Assembly (NCBI RefSeq): GCF_000826525.2
Contig: NZ_LN651331.1
Span: 1-64,000, forward strand
Length of the DNA stretch: 64,000 nt
Direction of reading: 5' to 3'
Source of the DNA: Mobilicoccus massiliensis
GTDB lineage: Bacteria > Actinomycetota > Actinomycetes > Actinomycetales > Dermatophilaceae
The position numbers were made by a program, and so were the translations under genes. A model generated the notes under the pieces. That model was not told where the DNA came from, did not search any database, and saw only the letters and a program-made list of their open reading frames with translations. Each line of letters begins with the position of its first letter. Positions within the stretch are counted from its first letter, which is position 1. This document shows positions 38,057-48,800 of the stretch, one piece after another.

Positions 38057-39552
38057 CCGACCGACACCGCCGTGACGACCGGTCCGGAGAGGGGCGCGCC
38101 GATGCGCGGCGCGGAGACGTCTTCGACCAGGAGGCCGTCGAGGACGACGGGGGGCTCGACGCCCCGGCCGAGAACGGTCACCGCAACGACGACGGCCGTG
38201 AGGAGTACGGCTATCTGGGGTACGACGACGAGTACGGCGGTCATGCCGACGACGGCGGGCACGACCGCGGGTACGACGGCGGGTACGAGCAGGAGTACGA
38301 CGGGGGGTACGACGACGCCGACGTGAACGGGGGCGGCGAGCGCGGGTATCCCGACGAGGTGCATCCGGACGACGATCACGACCGCGGTCCCGGGTACTCC
38401 GCCCTCCTCGCCGGGCACGACTCCGGGCACCACGACGAGAACGACGGGTCTCACCCCGTGTTCGAGGAGGACGAGCACGACGAGCGCCACTCCGGCGATG
38501 CGCGCCGGGATCCGGCACGACGCCGGCGCCTGGCCATCCTGGGCGGTGCGCTGGTCGTGCTCCTTCTGGGCATCGTTCTCGCGTTCCAGTTCGTGGCGCC
38601 GATCGTCGCCGACATGTTCGCGAGCAAGGACTACGACGGGCCCGGCACCGGCAAGGCCGCCGTCGTCGTGCATCAGGGGGACAGCGGCCGGGTCATCGCC
38701 CAGACCCTCGTCGACGCCGGCGTCGTCAAGACGACCGATGCGTTCGAGGACGCGTTGGAGAAGCAGCCCGGCGACGAGATCCAGCCGGGCAGCTACGTCC
38801 TCCCCACGCAGATGAAGGCGAGCGACGCCCTCAGCGCGTTGCGCAGCGGCAAGGCTCGCGACGAGGTGACGGTGACGATCCGGGAGGGGTTGCGGGCCGC
38901 GGAGATCTACGCCGAGCTGTCGAAGGCCACGGGGGCTCCGGTCGCCGATTACGTCAAGGCGGCCAAGAACACCAAGGAGATCGGCCTGCCTGCGGCGGCG
39001 CAGGGCAGCACGGAGGGCTTCCTCTTCCCGGCCACCTACACCTTCGGCCCCAAGACCGGCGCCGCCGGGCAGCTCGAGGAGCTCGTGAGCCAGGCCAAGG
39101 CCCGGTACTCGACGATGGGAGTGCCCGAGAAGGACATGCGCAAGGTCATCACGATCGCGAGCATCGTCGAGGCCGAGGGACGGCTGCCCCAGGATCGTCC
39201 GAAGGTGGCGGCCGTCATCGAGAACCGGCTGCGCACCGGCATGGCGCTGCAGATGGACTCGACGGTGGCCTACGGGGTGGGTAAGCGCACGCTCACGACG
39301 ACCGACGCCGAGCGCCGGCACGACAACCCCTACAACACCTATCTGCACCCGGGGCTGCCCAAGGGGCCGATCAACAACCCGGGCGCGAACGCGGTGGAGG
39401 CGACCCTGCACCCGGCCAAGGGCGACTGGAAGTACTTCGTCACGGTGAACCCGCAGTCCGGTGAGACCCTCTTCGCCTCGAGCCTTTCCGAGCACAACGC
39501 GAACGTGCAGAAGTTCCAGGCGTGGTGCCAGGCCAACCCGGGCAAGTGCTGA
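38053..39552 (+). CDS. mltG: Endolytic murein transglycosylase MltG (YceG-like)
   Basis: A 499-residue single-pass membrane enzyme that cuts nascent glycan strands. The N-terminal 155 residues are a cytoplasmic acidic tail of Asp/Gly/Tyr/His repeats (GYDGGY-like). The TM is at about 160-190, then a LysM-like subdomain and the YceG catalytic domain with the general-base Glu in ASIVEAEGRLP and the HPGLPKGPINNPG block. Overlaps ruvX by 4 bp and aroE by 7 bp. Confidence 0.93.
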   Translation: MTDRHRRDDRSGEGRADARRGDVFDQEAVEDDGGLDAPAENGHRNDDGREEYGYLGYDDEYGGHADDGGHDRGYDGGYEQEYDGGYDDADVNGGGERGYPDEVHPDDDHDRGPGYSALLAGHDSGHHDENDGSHPVFEEDEHDERHSGDARRDPARRRRLAILGGALVVLLLGIVLAFQFVAPIVADMFASKDYDGPGTGKAAVVVHQGDSGRVIAQTLVDAGVVKTTDAFEDALEKQPGDEIQPGSYVLPTQMKASDALSALRSGKARDEVTVTIREGLRAAEIYAELSKATGAPVADYVKAAKNTKEIGLPAAAQGSTEGFLFPATYTFGPKTGAAGQLEELVSQAKARYSTMGVPEKDMRKVITIASIVEAEGRLPQDRPKVAAVIENRLRTGMALQMDSTVAYGVGKRTLTTTDAERRHDNPYNTYLHPGLPKGPINNPGANAVEATLHPAKGDWKYFVTVNPQSGETLFASSLSEHNANVQKFQAWCQANPGKC

Positions 39553-40406
39553 CCCACCGGGCCGGTGTCGTCGGCTCCCCGGTCGAGCACTCGCTCTCAC
39601 CGGTGTTGCACGAGGCGGCCTACCGCGCACTCGGCCTGCACGGCTGGGGGTACGAACGCCACCGCATCGGCGGTGAGGGCGAACTCGACCTGCGCACGTT
39701 CGTCGAGGGCCTCGGGCCCGACTGGGTGGGGCTGTCGGTGACGATGCCCGACAAGGAGGCGGCGCTCGACCTCGCGGTGGCCGCGACCGAGCAGGCTCGA
39801 CGCATCGGGGCGGCGAACACGCTCGTGCGTCGTGAGGACGGCTGGGTGGCCTCGAACACCGATCCCGACGGGATCGTGGCCGCGCTCGTCGAGGCAGGGG
39901 TGCGTCGCTGCTCACGCGGTGTCGTCCTCGGCTCGGGGGCCACGGCCCGCTCGGCGCTCGACGCTCTGGCCCGTCTCGGGACGCGCAACGTGACGTTCGT
40001 CGTGCGCGACCAGGTGCGTTCCCAGACCCGGGCCCTCGCCGCGCGGCTGGGGATGACGGTCGATGTGGTGCCGTTGACCCGCCCCGACGAGGTGGGGGCC
40101 GTCGCAGCGCGGGCCGACGTCGTCGTGTCGACCCTGCCGGCGGGGGCTCCACTCGGTCTCGAGGCCGGCTTTCCGGCCGACGCGGATCTGCACGGCACGG
40201 TCGTGCTCGACGCCGTCTACGCCGACTGGCCGACGCCGATGGCGCGGTGGGCGGCGGGGTGCGGGGCCACGGTCGTGCCGGGTTCGGAGATGCTGCTGCA
40301 TCAGGCGGCCGCCCAGGTGGAACTCATGACGGGTCGCTCCGCGCCTTTGGCGGCGATGCGAGCGGCGCTGGCCGAGGCACTGGGGGATCGGGCCGGCTGC
40401 CCCTGA
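39546..40406 (+). CDS. aroE: Shikimate dehydrogenase
   Basis: A 286-residue NADPH-dependent enzyme reducing 3-dehydroshikimate. The substrate motif GSPVEHSLSPVLHEA is at the N-terminus, catalytic Lys in VTMPDKEAA, Asn in GAANTLVR, and the nucleotide loop is GSGATARSA rather than the common GAGGAARA. GTG 39546, inside the end of mltG, is chosen because the glycine-valine start strand follows directly. Confidence 0.9.
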   Translation: MLTHRAGVVGSPVEHSLSPVLHEAAYRALGLHGWGYERHRIGGEGELDLRTFVEGLGPDWVGLSVTMPDKEAALDLAVAATEQARRIGAANTLVRREDGWVASNTDPDGIVAALVEAGVRRCSRGVVLGSGATARSALDALARLGTRNVTFVVRDQVRSQTRALAARLGMTVDVVPLTRPDEVGAVAARADVVVSTLPAGAPLGLEAGFPADADLHGTVVLDAVYADWPTPMARWAAGCGATVVPGSEMLLHQAAAQVELMTGRSAPLAAMRAALAEALGDRAGCP

Positions 40407-40575
40407 CCGCACTGACGCGCTCGAACAGGCGGTTCTGGTACACGGTTCACCGGTCGTGCGGGTTCGCACCCGGTGGGTGGGCCATCGGCGCGGCAGGACC
40501 GCCGGTTCGAGTGCTGGCGCGCGACGCCTGACACGCGTGCCCGGGGTCGTCCAGCGAATGGGCCGGTCACGGGTG

Positions 40576-40598
40576 TTGTCGGTGGGCCGTGGAACCAT
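40576..40598 (+). promoter_or_regulatory. RecA-NDp-like motif before aroC
   Basis: Perfect TTGTCGGTG, eight bases, but the -10 is AACCAT, lacking the first T of TAnnnT. Distance to ATG 40605 equals that of recN and tricorn. Confidence 0.5.
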
Positions 40599-40604
40599 AC
40601 GGCC

Positions 40605-41825
40605 ATGCGTTGGTTGACCGCCGGAGAATCACACGGGCCCGCGCTCGTCGCCGTGCTCGAGGGGCTGCCCTCGGGAGTCGAGGTGACGAGCGCCGACATC
40701 CGCGAGGCGCTCGCGCGTCGTCGCCTCGGCTACGGCCGTGGCGCCCGGCAGAAGTTCGAGCAGGACGAGCTCGAGATCATCGGCGGCCTCCGGCACGGGG
40801 TCACGCTCGGTTCGCCGTTCGCGCTGCGCATCGGCAACAGCGAGTGGCCGAAGTGGCGGACCGTGATGAGTCCCGACCCGGTCGAGGCGTCGGCGTACGC
40901 GGCGGCCGACGACGTCAACGCACCGAAGGAGATCGCCCGCAACCGGCCGCTCACCCGGCCCCGCCCCGGGCACGCCGACCTCGTCGGCATGCAGAAGTAC
41001 GACTTCGACGACGCCCGGCCGGTCCTCGAACGGGCCTCCGCCCGCGAGACGGCGGCGCGGGTGGCGCTCGGTGCGGTGGCCTCGGCCTACCTCGCCCAAG
41101 TGGCGGGCATCCGGCTCGTGTCCCACACCGTCGCCATCGGGGCGGCGGGGGTGGCCGACGGCGCGCCACTCCCGGGCCCGGGCGACGTGGCCGCACTCGA
41201 CGCCGACCCGGTGCGGGCGTTCGAGGCCGCGGGATCGGCCGCGATGGTGGCCGAGGTCGACGCCGCTCATTCCGACGGCGACACCCTCGGCGGGGTCGTC
41301 GAGGTGCTCGCGTACGGGTGCCCGCCGGGGCTCGGGTCGCACGTGCACTGGGACCGGCGGCTCGACGGGCGGTTGGCGGCCGCGCTCATGAGCATCCAGG
41401 CCATCAAGGGTGTCGAGGTGGGCGACGGGTTCCGCACGGCGGCGCGCCGGGGCTCGGCCGCGCACGACGAGATGGTCCGCGACGAGACCGGAGTCATCCG
41501 GCGCGCGACGGGCCGGGCCGGCGGCACCGAGGGCGGCATGTCCACCGGTGAGGTGCTGCGGGTGCGGGCCGCGATGAAACCGATCAGCACCGTGCCGCGT
41601 GCGCTGGCGACGGTCGACGTCACGTCGAGCGACGCGGCGACCGCGATCCACCAGCGTTCCGACGTCTGTGCCGTGCCCGCGGCGGGCGTGGTCGCCGAGG
41701 CCATGGTCGCGCTCGTGCTCGCCGACGCGGTCGCCGAGAAGTTCGGGGGCGACAGCGTGGCCGAGGCGCGCCGAAACGTCGAGGGTTACCTCGCCGCGAT
41801 TCCCGAGGGGATGCGGTCGTGGTGA
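40605..41825 (+). CDS. aroC: Chorismate synthase
   Basis: A 406-residue FMN-dependent enzyme making chorismate from EPSP. Signatures [46 protein letters not shown] and the [12 protein letters not shown] block are intact. ATG 40605 is chosen over upstream open frame because of the [11 protein letters not shown] start and the promoter motif just before it. 198 bp after aroE, so it may have its own promoter. Confidence 0.95.
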   Translation: MRWLTAGESHGPALVAVLEGLPSGVEVTSADIREALARRRLGYGRGARQKFEQDELEIIGGLRHGVTLGSPFALRIGNSEWPKWRTVMSPDPVEASAYAAADDVNAPKEIARNRPLTRPRPGHADLVGMQKYDFDDARPVLERASARETAARVALGAVASAYLAQVAGIRLVSHTVAIGAAGVADGAPLPGPGDVAALDADPVRAFEAAGSAAMVAEVDAAHSDGDTLGGVVEVLAYGCPPGLGSHVHWDRRLDGRLAAALMSIQAIKGVEVGDGFRTAARRGSAAHDEMVRDETGVIRRATGRAGGTEGGMSTGEVLRVRAAMKPISTVPRALATVDVTSSDAATAIHQRSDVCAVPAAGVVAEAMVALVLADAVAEKFGGDSVAEARRNVEGYLAAIPEGMRSW

Positions 41826-42430
41826 CCGACGAGACGCGGGACCCGGCCGGCGAGCAGAGCGCCACGGGTGTCGAGGGTGCTTTCGACGCAGCCGCCACGC
41901 CGGGCGGCACCCGCCCGATCGTCGTCCTCACCGGCCCACCTGGCGCCGGTAAGTCGACGGTGGGTGCGGCGCTCGCTCAGCGGCTCGGCGTCGAGGTCGT
42001 CGACACCGACGAGGTCGTCGAGCAGCGAGCGGGCGTTCCCGTGCCGCTCATCTTCGTCGACCACGGCGAGCAGCACTTTCGTGAGCTCGAGAAGGCTGCC
42101 GTCGCCGACGTCGTCGCCGCCCATCGCGGTGTCGTCGCCCTCGGTGGTGGGGCGATCCTCGACCCCGACACCCAGCGGCTCCTCGACGGCCACCGGGTCG
42201 TGTTCCTCGACGTGAGTCTGCGGCACGCGGCGAGGCGTTCGGGGTTCGACCAGGGGCGTCCGCTGCTCGCGCTCAATCCACGCGGGCAGTGGCTGCAGCT
42301 CATGGCCGATCGCCGGCCGATCTACGAGCGCGTGGCCTGGCTGCGGGTCGACACCGACGACAAGCCGGTGGAGCAGATCGTCGACGAGATCGTCGCTGCG
42401 CTGGGCGACGACGAAACGGGGGAGCGATGA
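41819..42430 (+). CDS. aroK: Shikimate kinase
   Basis: A 203-residue kinase phosphorylating shikimate. The P-loop GPPGAGKS is at about 39-46, the shikimate-binding Asp pair is in VDTDEVVE, and GGGAIL follows. A 30-residue Ala/Gly-rich N-terminal extension precedes the fold. GTG 41819 or GTG 41822 overlaps the aroC stop; both give nearly the same protein. Coupled to aroB by an ATGA overlap. Confidence 0.93.
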   Translation: MVTDETRDPAGEQSATGVEGAFDAAATPGGTRPIVVLTGPPGAGKSTVGAALAQRLGVEVVDTDEVVEQRAGVPVPLIFVDHGEQHFRELEKAAVADVVAAHRGVVALGGGAILDPDTQRLLDGHRVVFLDVSLRHAARRSGFDQGRPLLALNPRGQWLQLMADRRPIYERVAWLRVDTDDKPVEQIVDEIVAALGDDETGER

Positions 42431-43524
42431 GCGATGTGACCACGATCCACGTCGGCGGGGAGGCAGGTACCCCCGGCGCCTACGACGTGCTCGTCGGGCG
42501 TGGCGTCGCGAGCCGGGTCACCGAACTCGTGCCGGAGTCATCGACGCGAGCGCTCGTCGTCCACGCCGAGCCCGTCGCCGGCCTCGCCCGAGACGTCGCC
42601 GCGGCGCTCGAGGCGCGCGGCGTCGAGACCCACGTCGAGATGTTGCCCGACGCCGAGGCGGCCAAGACGGTCGAGGTCGCCGCGCGCCTCTGGAGCGTGC
42701 TCGGGCAGGCGGGGTTCACGCGCACCGACGCCGTCGTCGCGGTCGGTGGGGGAGCGGTGACCGACCTCGGTGGGTTCGTCGCCGCCACCTGGCTGCGGGG
42801 GGTCGCGCTGGTCGACGTGCCCACGACGCTGCTCGGCATGGTCGACGCCGCGGTAGGGGGCAAGACGGGCATCAACACCGCCGAGGGAAAGAACCTCGTC
42901 GGGGCCTTTCACCCGCCGGTCGGTGTGCTGTGCGATCTGGACGCGCTCGACACGCTGCCGCGCGCCGATCTCGCCGCCGGCCTCGCCGAGGTCGTCAAGG
43001 GTGGCTTCATCGCCGACCCGGCCATCCTCGATCTCATCGAGAGTGACCCGGAGGCGGCACTCGACCCACGCAGCGACGTGCTGCGTGAACTCGTCGAACG
43101 CAAGATCGCCGTCAAGGCCCGGGTCGTCACCGAGGACCTCAAGGAGTCCTCACTACGCGAGATCCTCAACTACGGTCACACGTTCGGTCACGCGATCGAG
43201 CAGTCGGAGTCGTATCGCTGGCGGCACGGCGACGCGGTCTCCGTCGGCATGGTGTTCGCGGCCGAGCTCGCCCGGCTCGCAGGGCATCTCGACGAGGCGT
43301 CCGTCGCCCGGCACCGGCGGGTGCTCGAGTCGCTCGGGCTCCCGACACGCTACGAGGGCGGCAGCTTCGACGATCTCATGGTCGTCATGGGTCGGGACAA
43401 GAAGACGCGGGGCTCGACCCTGCGGTTCGTCGTCCTCGACGCCGTGGGGCGGCCCACCCGGCTCGTCGGGCCCGATCCCGAGCACCTCCGCGGTGCCTAC
43501 GACGCGGTGTCGGGGGCGTCGTAG
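42427..43524 (+). CDS. aroB: 3-dehydroquinate synthase
   Basis: A 365-residue NAD- and metal-dependent enzyme converting DAHP to 3-dehydroquinate. Visible are the GGGAVTDLGGFVAATWLRG nucleotide segment, the VPTTLLGMVDAAVGGKTGIN block, the metal Glu in LAEVVKGGFI and the zinc histidines in NYGHTFGHAIE and RHGDAVSVGM. ATG 42427 overlaps the aroK stop and has GGGGGAGCG upstream. Last gene of the shikimate run; aroQ is absent here. Confidence 0.95.
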   Translation: MSDVTTIHVGGEAGTPGAYDVLVGRGVASRVTELVPESSTRALVVHAEPVAGLARDVAAALEARGVETHVEMLPDAEAAKTVEVAARLWSVLGQAGFTRTDAVVAVGGGAVTDLGGFVAATWLRGVALVDVPTTLLGMVDAAVGGKTGINTAEGKNLVGAFHPPVGVLCDLDALDTLPRADLAAGLAEVVKGGFIADPAILDLIESDPEAALDPRSDVLRELVERKIAVKARVVTEDLKESSLREILNYGHTFGHAIEQSESYRWRHGDAVSVGMVFAAELARLAGHLDEASVARHRRVLESLGLPTRYEGGSFDDLMVVMGRDKKTRGSTLRFVVLDAVGRPTRLVGPDPEHLRGAYDAVSGAS

Positions 43525-43660
43525 CCTCCCCGAATCCTCGTGGTCTGCGCCGCGGCGGTGGTCACCGGAGCTTGCGACATGAGCGGCGCTCACGGACGTC
43601 GGTCGGTGGGCTTGGTCAGAACTCCTCACCCGCGGCTGGGACGCCGGGCGCGGAGTGCGG

Positions 43661-44359
43661 TCACAACAGGCCGGCGTCGTGGACCCGGATGGCGATCTGT
43701 ACGCGGTTCTCGACTTCGAGCTTCTCGAAGATCTTCGACACGTGGGCCTTGACGGTGGCGACGCTCATGAAGAGCTCGGCGGAGATCTGCGCGTTGGACC
43801 ATCCTCGACCCACGGCGACCGCGACCTCGCGTTCCCGCTCGGTGAGCACGTCGAGGTCGCCGAGCGCGGCGCGACGTCGTTCACCGCCGTCGTCGCGCGT
43901 GGCGGCCGCGACGACCTGGTCGATGACGGTCGGCGAGAACGCGGCCTCACCTGCGGCGACGCCGACGATGGCCTCGACCATGCGCTCCGGCTTGGTCGCC
44001 TTGAGCAGGAACCCGCTCGCCCCGGCGCGTAGCGCGTCGAGCACGAGCTCGTCACCGTCGAACGTGGTGAGGACGAGCACCCGGGGCGGGTTCGGGTGCG
44101 CCAGCAGCGCGCGGGTGGCCGCGATGCCGTCGCGTCGGGGCATCCGGATGTCCATGAGCACGACGTCGGGGCGACACCGCGCGACGACCTCCTCGGCCTC
44201 GATCCCGTCGGCGGCCTCGCCGACGATCTCGACCGGCCCCCGTCCGCCGAGGATGAGACCGAGACCCTGCCTGACCAGTGCATCGTCGTCGACGACGACC
44301 ACGCGAATGCCCCTGTCGTCCTCCGCCACCTGGTCGGCACCGGTGTCGTCGTGGGTCAT
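43661..44359 (-). CDS. NarL/LuxR-family response regulator
   Basis: A 232-residue two-component regulator: receiver domain (about 18-135) with phospho-acceptor Asp70 in VVLMDIRMPRRDG and Lys in GFLLKAT, then a LuxR-type HTH (about 165-228) with LTEREREVAVAVGRG and VATVKAHVSKI. Its ATG overlaps the stop of the cognate kinase by 4 bp. Target genes unknown; the adjacent ABC exporter is a candidate. Confidence 0.92.
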   Translation of the reverse strand: MTHDDTGADQVAEDDRGIRVVVVDDDALVRQGLGLILGGRGPVEIVGEAADGIEAEEVVARCRPDVVLMDIRMPRRDGIAATRALLAHPNPPRVLVLTTFDGDELVLDALRAGASGFLLKATKPERMVEAIVGVAAGEAAFSPTVIDQVVAAATRDDGGERRRAALGDLDVLTEREREVAVAVGRGWSNAQISAELFMSVATVKAHVSKIFEKLEVENRVQIAIRVHDAGLL

Positions 44360-45651
44360 GAGTCGCTCCGTTCGGGCCAGGGAACCGTGAATCGCGTGAC
44401 GTAACGGCCGTTCTCGGGCCCGTGCTCGAGACGCCCGCCGGCGAGGTCGGCGCGTTCGGCGAGGCCGAGGAGGCCGACACCGCTCGACGGTACCGAAGCC
44501 TCCAGCCGGTCCCCGGGGGGCAGGGCGCTGAACAGGTCGTGACGTCGACCAGAGGCCGCGCCGCCTCCCACGCCCGCTTCTCGAGTCAACGGGTTGCTCA
44601 CCTCGACGACGAGGTCGCCTCGGCCGAGCCACGGCCTGACCCGGGTGACCTGAACCTCCACCGGCGTTCCCGGGGCGTGCTTGCGGGCGTTGGTGAGGCA
44701 TTCCTGCACCACCCGGTAGACGTGCCGTCCGAGGGTCGTCGGCACGGATTCGGGGGTGACGCCGAGTGCGAGGTTCACGTCCTGGCCCGCCGCGTCGGCC
44801 GCCTCGACCAGCATCGGGAGGTCGGCGATCGTCGGCTGCGGGGGTTCCTCGGCCGGAGGTCCACCCCCGGCATCGTCACGGAGGACGCCGAGGATGTCGC
44901 GCAGTTCGACGAGGGCGCCGTGGGCATTCTCCTGGATGAGCTGGGCGGTGTCGTGCACCTGCTCGGCGGTGAGGTCGTCGCGGTAGGCGAGGGCGCCGGA
45001 GTGCATCGCCACGGTCGAGATGCGGTGGCCGAGGGCGTCGTGCATCTCGCGCGCGATGCGGGCGCGCTCGGCGGACCGGGCCTGCGCGGCCCGGGATGCC
45101 TGCTCGCGTTCGGCTGTCTCAGCGCGTTCGCGCAACGACCTCAGCAGGTCACGACGCGCCCCGAGGTAGAAGCCGACGGCCATGACGAGGGTGTTGACGA
45201 GGAGCGCGAAGAGGGCGAGCGACCACCAGGACATCGGGGCGGCTGATTCGACGCGTTCGATGTACAGCGACACCGGGTTCCAGGCGTTCGACACCAGGGT
45301 GGTCACGATGGAGACGAGGCCGGCGACGGCGGCCTGCCACGCCCGGCGACGTGTTCCGAGGGAGACCGCCGCGAGGATCCAGGAGCCGAAGGCGGCCGAG
45401 GAGAGCACACCGACCACGGCGATCGTGACCGCGACCGCCAGCGGGAACCGGCGTCGTAACGGCAACAGCGCCATGACCGCGATGCCGATCCCGAGGTCGA
45501 GGATGATGAACGGGGCCACGTCGTCGGGAACGGCGTCGAGTTCCTGCGGCAACGTCACCAACCAGGCCGCGATCGTCACGACGAACACCACGCCGTACCG
45601 CCCGATACTGCCGAGTCGGCTCGGACGGTCGAACGCTGCAGTGGCGGGCAT
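44356..45651 (-). CDS. Two-component histidine kinase (HisKA_3 type)
   Basis: A 431-residue sensor kinase with four to five N-terminal membrane segments (about 18-165), a short coiled coil (about 170-205), the HisKA_3 dimerisation box with the phospho-His in AREMHDALGHRIS and a degenerate HATPase_c domain ending VGLLGLAERADLAGG. There is no large extracellular loop, so it is an intramembrane-sensing type like NarL-family kinases of actinobacteria that monitor envelope stress. A basic ATG start at 45651. Confidence 0.9.
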   Translation of the reverse strand: MPATAAFDRPSRLGSIGRYGVVFVVTIAAWLVTLPQELDAVPDDVAPFIILDLGIGIAVMALLPLRRRFPLAVAVTIAVVGVLSSAAFGSWILAAVSLGTRRRAWQAAVAGLVSIVTTLVSNAWNPVSLYIERVESAAPMSWWSLALFALLVNTLVMAVGFYLGARRDLLRSLRERAETAEREQASRAAQARSAERARIAREMHDALGHRISTVAMHSGALAYRDDLTAEQVHDTAQLIQENAHGALVELRDILGVLRDDAGGGPPAEEPPQPTIADLPMLVEAADAAGQDVNLALGVTPESVPTTLGRHVYRVVQECLTNARKHAPGTPVEVQVTRVRPWLGRGDLVVEVSNPLTREAGVGGGAASGRRHDLFSALPPGDRLEASVPSSGVGLLGLAERADLAGGRLEHGPENGRYVTRFTVPWPERSDS

Positions 45652-45819
45652 GCTGCCAGCGTACGGAGGCCGCCCGTCCTCCCGGCACCGTCGAAGGTCG
45701 ACTCGCGCACCGACCAAGGTCGACGGTCGCCCTGGACCCGGTGGTCGGGCGCCGACGTGCATCGCCGCAGGTGAAAAATGAGGTTCCAGAACGCATGTGC
45801 TCGCGTATCGTCGAGCCAC

Positions 45820-48800
45820 GTGACTCCTCCCGACACTCCGGGCGGCACGACGATCCCACCCGCGGCGACCACCTCCGCCGACGCCACGAGGACCGTCACC
45901 TGGCGCCGCCTGCGCACTCCCGCCGCGACCGCGGCGCTGCTCGCCCTCGCCGTCGGCGCCGTGGGCTCCTCGGCGGGTGCCGTCGTCGCGGGCCGCCTCG
46001 CCGAGCAGGGGACGTGGGCGCTGGTCGGGCTGCTCGCGCTGTGCGTCGTCGGTGGCGCGGCCGTCGACGCCACGAGGCCCGTCCCCTGGCGCCGCCTGCG
46101 CGCTCCCGCCGCGACCGCGGCGCTGCTCGCCCTCGCCGTCGGCGCCGTGGGCTCCTCGGCGGGTGCCGTCGTCGCGGGCCGCCTCGCCGAGCAGGTGACG
46201 TGGCCGCTGGTCGGGCTGCTCGCGCTGTGCGTCGTCGGTGGCGCGGCCGTCGACACGATCGGCCGATACCTGTGGGCCGGGGTCTCCGACCGCGCGGAGG
46301 GGCGACTGCGGAACGACCTGCTCGACGCGGCCCTCGCGCAGCCGCTGCCCGCGCTCTCGGAGCAGGCCGTCGGCGAGATCCTCGACCGCATCGACGACGA
46401 CACGCGTGAGGTCGGTTCGCTCGTGCGTCTCCAGTTCTGGATGGTGCTGCGGGCGGTCGTGTCGATCCTGCCGATGCTCGTCGTCGCGACGATCACGTGG
46501 TGGCCCTCGATCGTCGTGTTCCCGCTGTTCGCCCTGGCGGCGTTCTTCTCGGTGCGCCGTCTGCTCGGGCAGATCGCCCAGCGCAAGGTCGTCGAGGAGG
46601 CCGCATGGACCGATCACGCCGCCGCTCTCGAGGAGGGGATCGCCGGGCGCGACGACCTGCGCACGAGCCTCGGGCAGGCGTTCGCGGTACGCCGGCTCGC
46701 GGCGCTCTCGGCCGAGGTGCACCGCCTCTTCCACGTCGTGCTGCGACTCGAGAGCACGGTCACCCTGCGCACCGGCACGATCCTGCACGGGCTGCTCGTC
46801 GTGGTCGCGGTGAGTGGCGTCGCGCTCGCCGCCACTCACCGCATGGCGGTCGGGGAACTCGTCACGCTGTTCATGATCACCTCGACCTTCGTGGGCTACA
46901 TCGGTCGGGTCGCCGATCAGCTGCCCGATCTGCAGGCCGGGCTCGGCGCCGTCATCCGGTTGCGGCAGATGCTCGAAGTCGAGCCCGAGCCGACCGGCGG
47001 CCGCGTCCTGGGCGAGGGGTCGCTCGAACTCGAGTTCCGCAACGCCTCGTTCGCGTACGCCGAGGGCGCTTTCGCGCTGCGTGAGGTCGATCTCGTGGTG
47101 CCGGCCGGGCACACCCTCGCGCTCGTCGGCCGGACCGGATCCGGCAAGTCGACGCTCGCCTCCCTCGTCTCGCGCGCGGTCGACCCGCGGCCGGGTGAGG
47201 TGCTGCTCGGCGGGGTCGACGTGCTCGATCTCGACCTGGAGGCGCTGCGGCACGCCGTCGGCGTCGTCACCCAGCGCACCGAGATCCTCGCGGGCACGCT
47301 CGCCCAGAACATCACCCTGTTCGCCGAGGTGCCTCGCGAGCGGGTGGAGCAGGTCGTCGCCGAGTTGGGGCTCACCGACTGGGTCGCGGGGCTCGACGAC
47401 GGACTCGACACCCTCCTCGGCCCCGGCGGCACCATGCTGTCGGCCGGCGAGGAGCAACTGCTCGCGTTCGCCCGGCTGCTCATGCGCGACGTGCAGGTGG
47501 TCGTGCTCGACGAGGCGACGGCCCGCATGGACCCTCTCACCGAGGCCCGAGTCGTCGCCGCCTCGGACCGGCTCCTGCGTGGACGCACCGGAATCCTCAT
47601 CGCCCACCGCCTCTCGACGATCGCCCGAGCCGACCTCGTCGCCGTCCTCGGCGACGGCCGGGTCGTCCAGTTCGGTGCGCACGATCGGCTGGCCGCCGAC
47701 AAGGGTCATTTCAAGCAACTCCTCGCCGCGGCCGAGATCGCGCAGCCGCCGGCTCCCGTCCGCACCGATCGCTCGACCTCCCCGAACGCCTCCGCGAGTG
47801 CCACCGGGCAGGTCGTCGCCGCGGACCGACCCCGGTCAGGAGGGGCGACCGCCCTCGGCACGGCACGCCGACGGGGCGAGCCTCCGTCGATGCGGGACAC
47901 CGGTGAGGGGCCGTCCCTCGCACGCGGGATCGCCCACGCCCTGTTCGTGCGCCCGACGTGGGGCGTGGGCTCGGTGGTCCTGTTCCTCGTGTTCTCGCTG
48001 AGCGGGGCGGTCGGCAGCCTCACCGGCTACGCCTGGGGGCACACCGTCGAGTCGCTCGAGCGGGGTGACGCGCCGTGGGTCTGGGTCGCGCTCGTCGTGT
48101 TCTTCGTCCTGCTGGGCCCGGTCATGCTCTCGGCGGGGGTCATCCGCTATCCGCGCTGGTGGATCGAGGTCATGCTCCGCGTGCGGATGTCCGTCCTCGT
48201 CGGGCAGACCGCCCAGCGACGCCTGGAGCGCGTTCCGGCCGGCGAGGTCGTCGCCCGGGCGATGGACTCCGACCGGTACGCCCGCTACGCCGACCGCTGG
48301 GTCGACTTCGTCAACGGTCTGCTCGTCTCACTCGTCACCGCGGTCGCCGCGGGCACCTGGCTCGCCGGGCTGGTGCTCCTCGTCATCATGGTGGCCTCGG
48401 CCGCGGCGTCGGCGCTGGGGCGTCCCGTCGCCGGCCGCTCGGCGGCGCTCGCGTCGACGGCCCGGGCGCGGTTCGGCCGCGCGCTCGTCTCGGTGTTGGA
48501 GTCGGCGCGCACGGTCAAGCTCGCCGGACGCACGCCCGACGTGCGCCGCCACCTGCGACACGTGGACGCGGGGCGTGTCGAGGCCGCGGTCAGGGAACAC
48601 CGGGTCCAGGCCTTGCTCGACGGGGTGCCCACCCTCATGATCCAGGCCGGGGCCGTCGCCGCCTGGGTCGGTGTCCTCGGCGGTCAGTGGGGACTCGCGA
48701 CGGCACTGCTCGTCGTCAGCGCCGTCAACGGCTTCGAGTGGTTCGGGCGGGTCGCGGGCGCGGTCGTCACCGAGGCGCCCGGCACCCGCGCCTGGCAGGT

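Noticed and set aside
34756-40152. A 1798-codon open frame on the minus strand opposite alaS, ruvX, mltG and aroE
   Set aside because: It is the mirror of GC-rich codon bias in four clear genes; the translation is low-complexity Arg/Val/Leu/Asp without any domain.
45652-47718. Upstream extension of the histidine kinase frame to 1120 residues
   Set aside because: The added part is antisense to the ABC exporter; the kinase starts at a good ATG (45651) before its first membrane segment.
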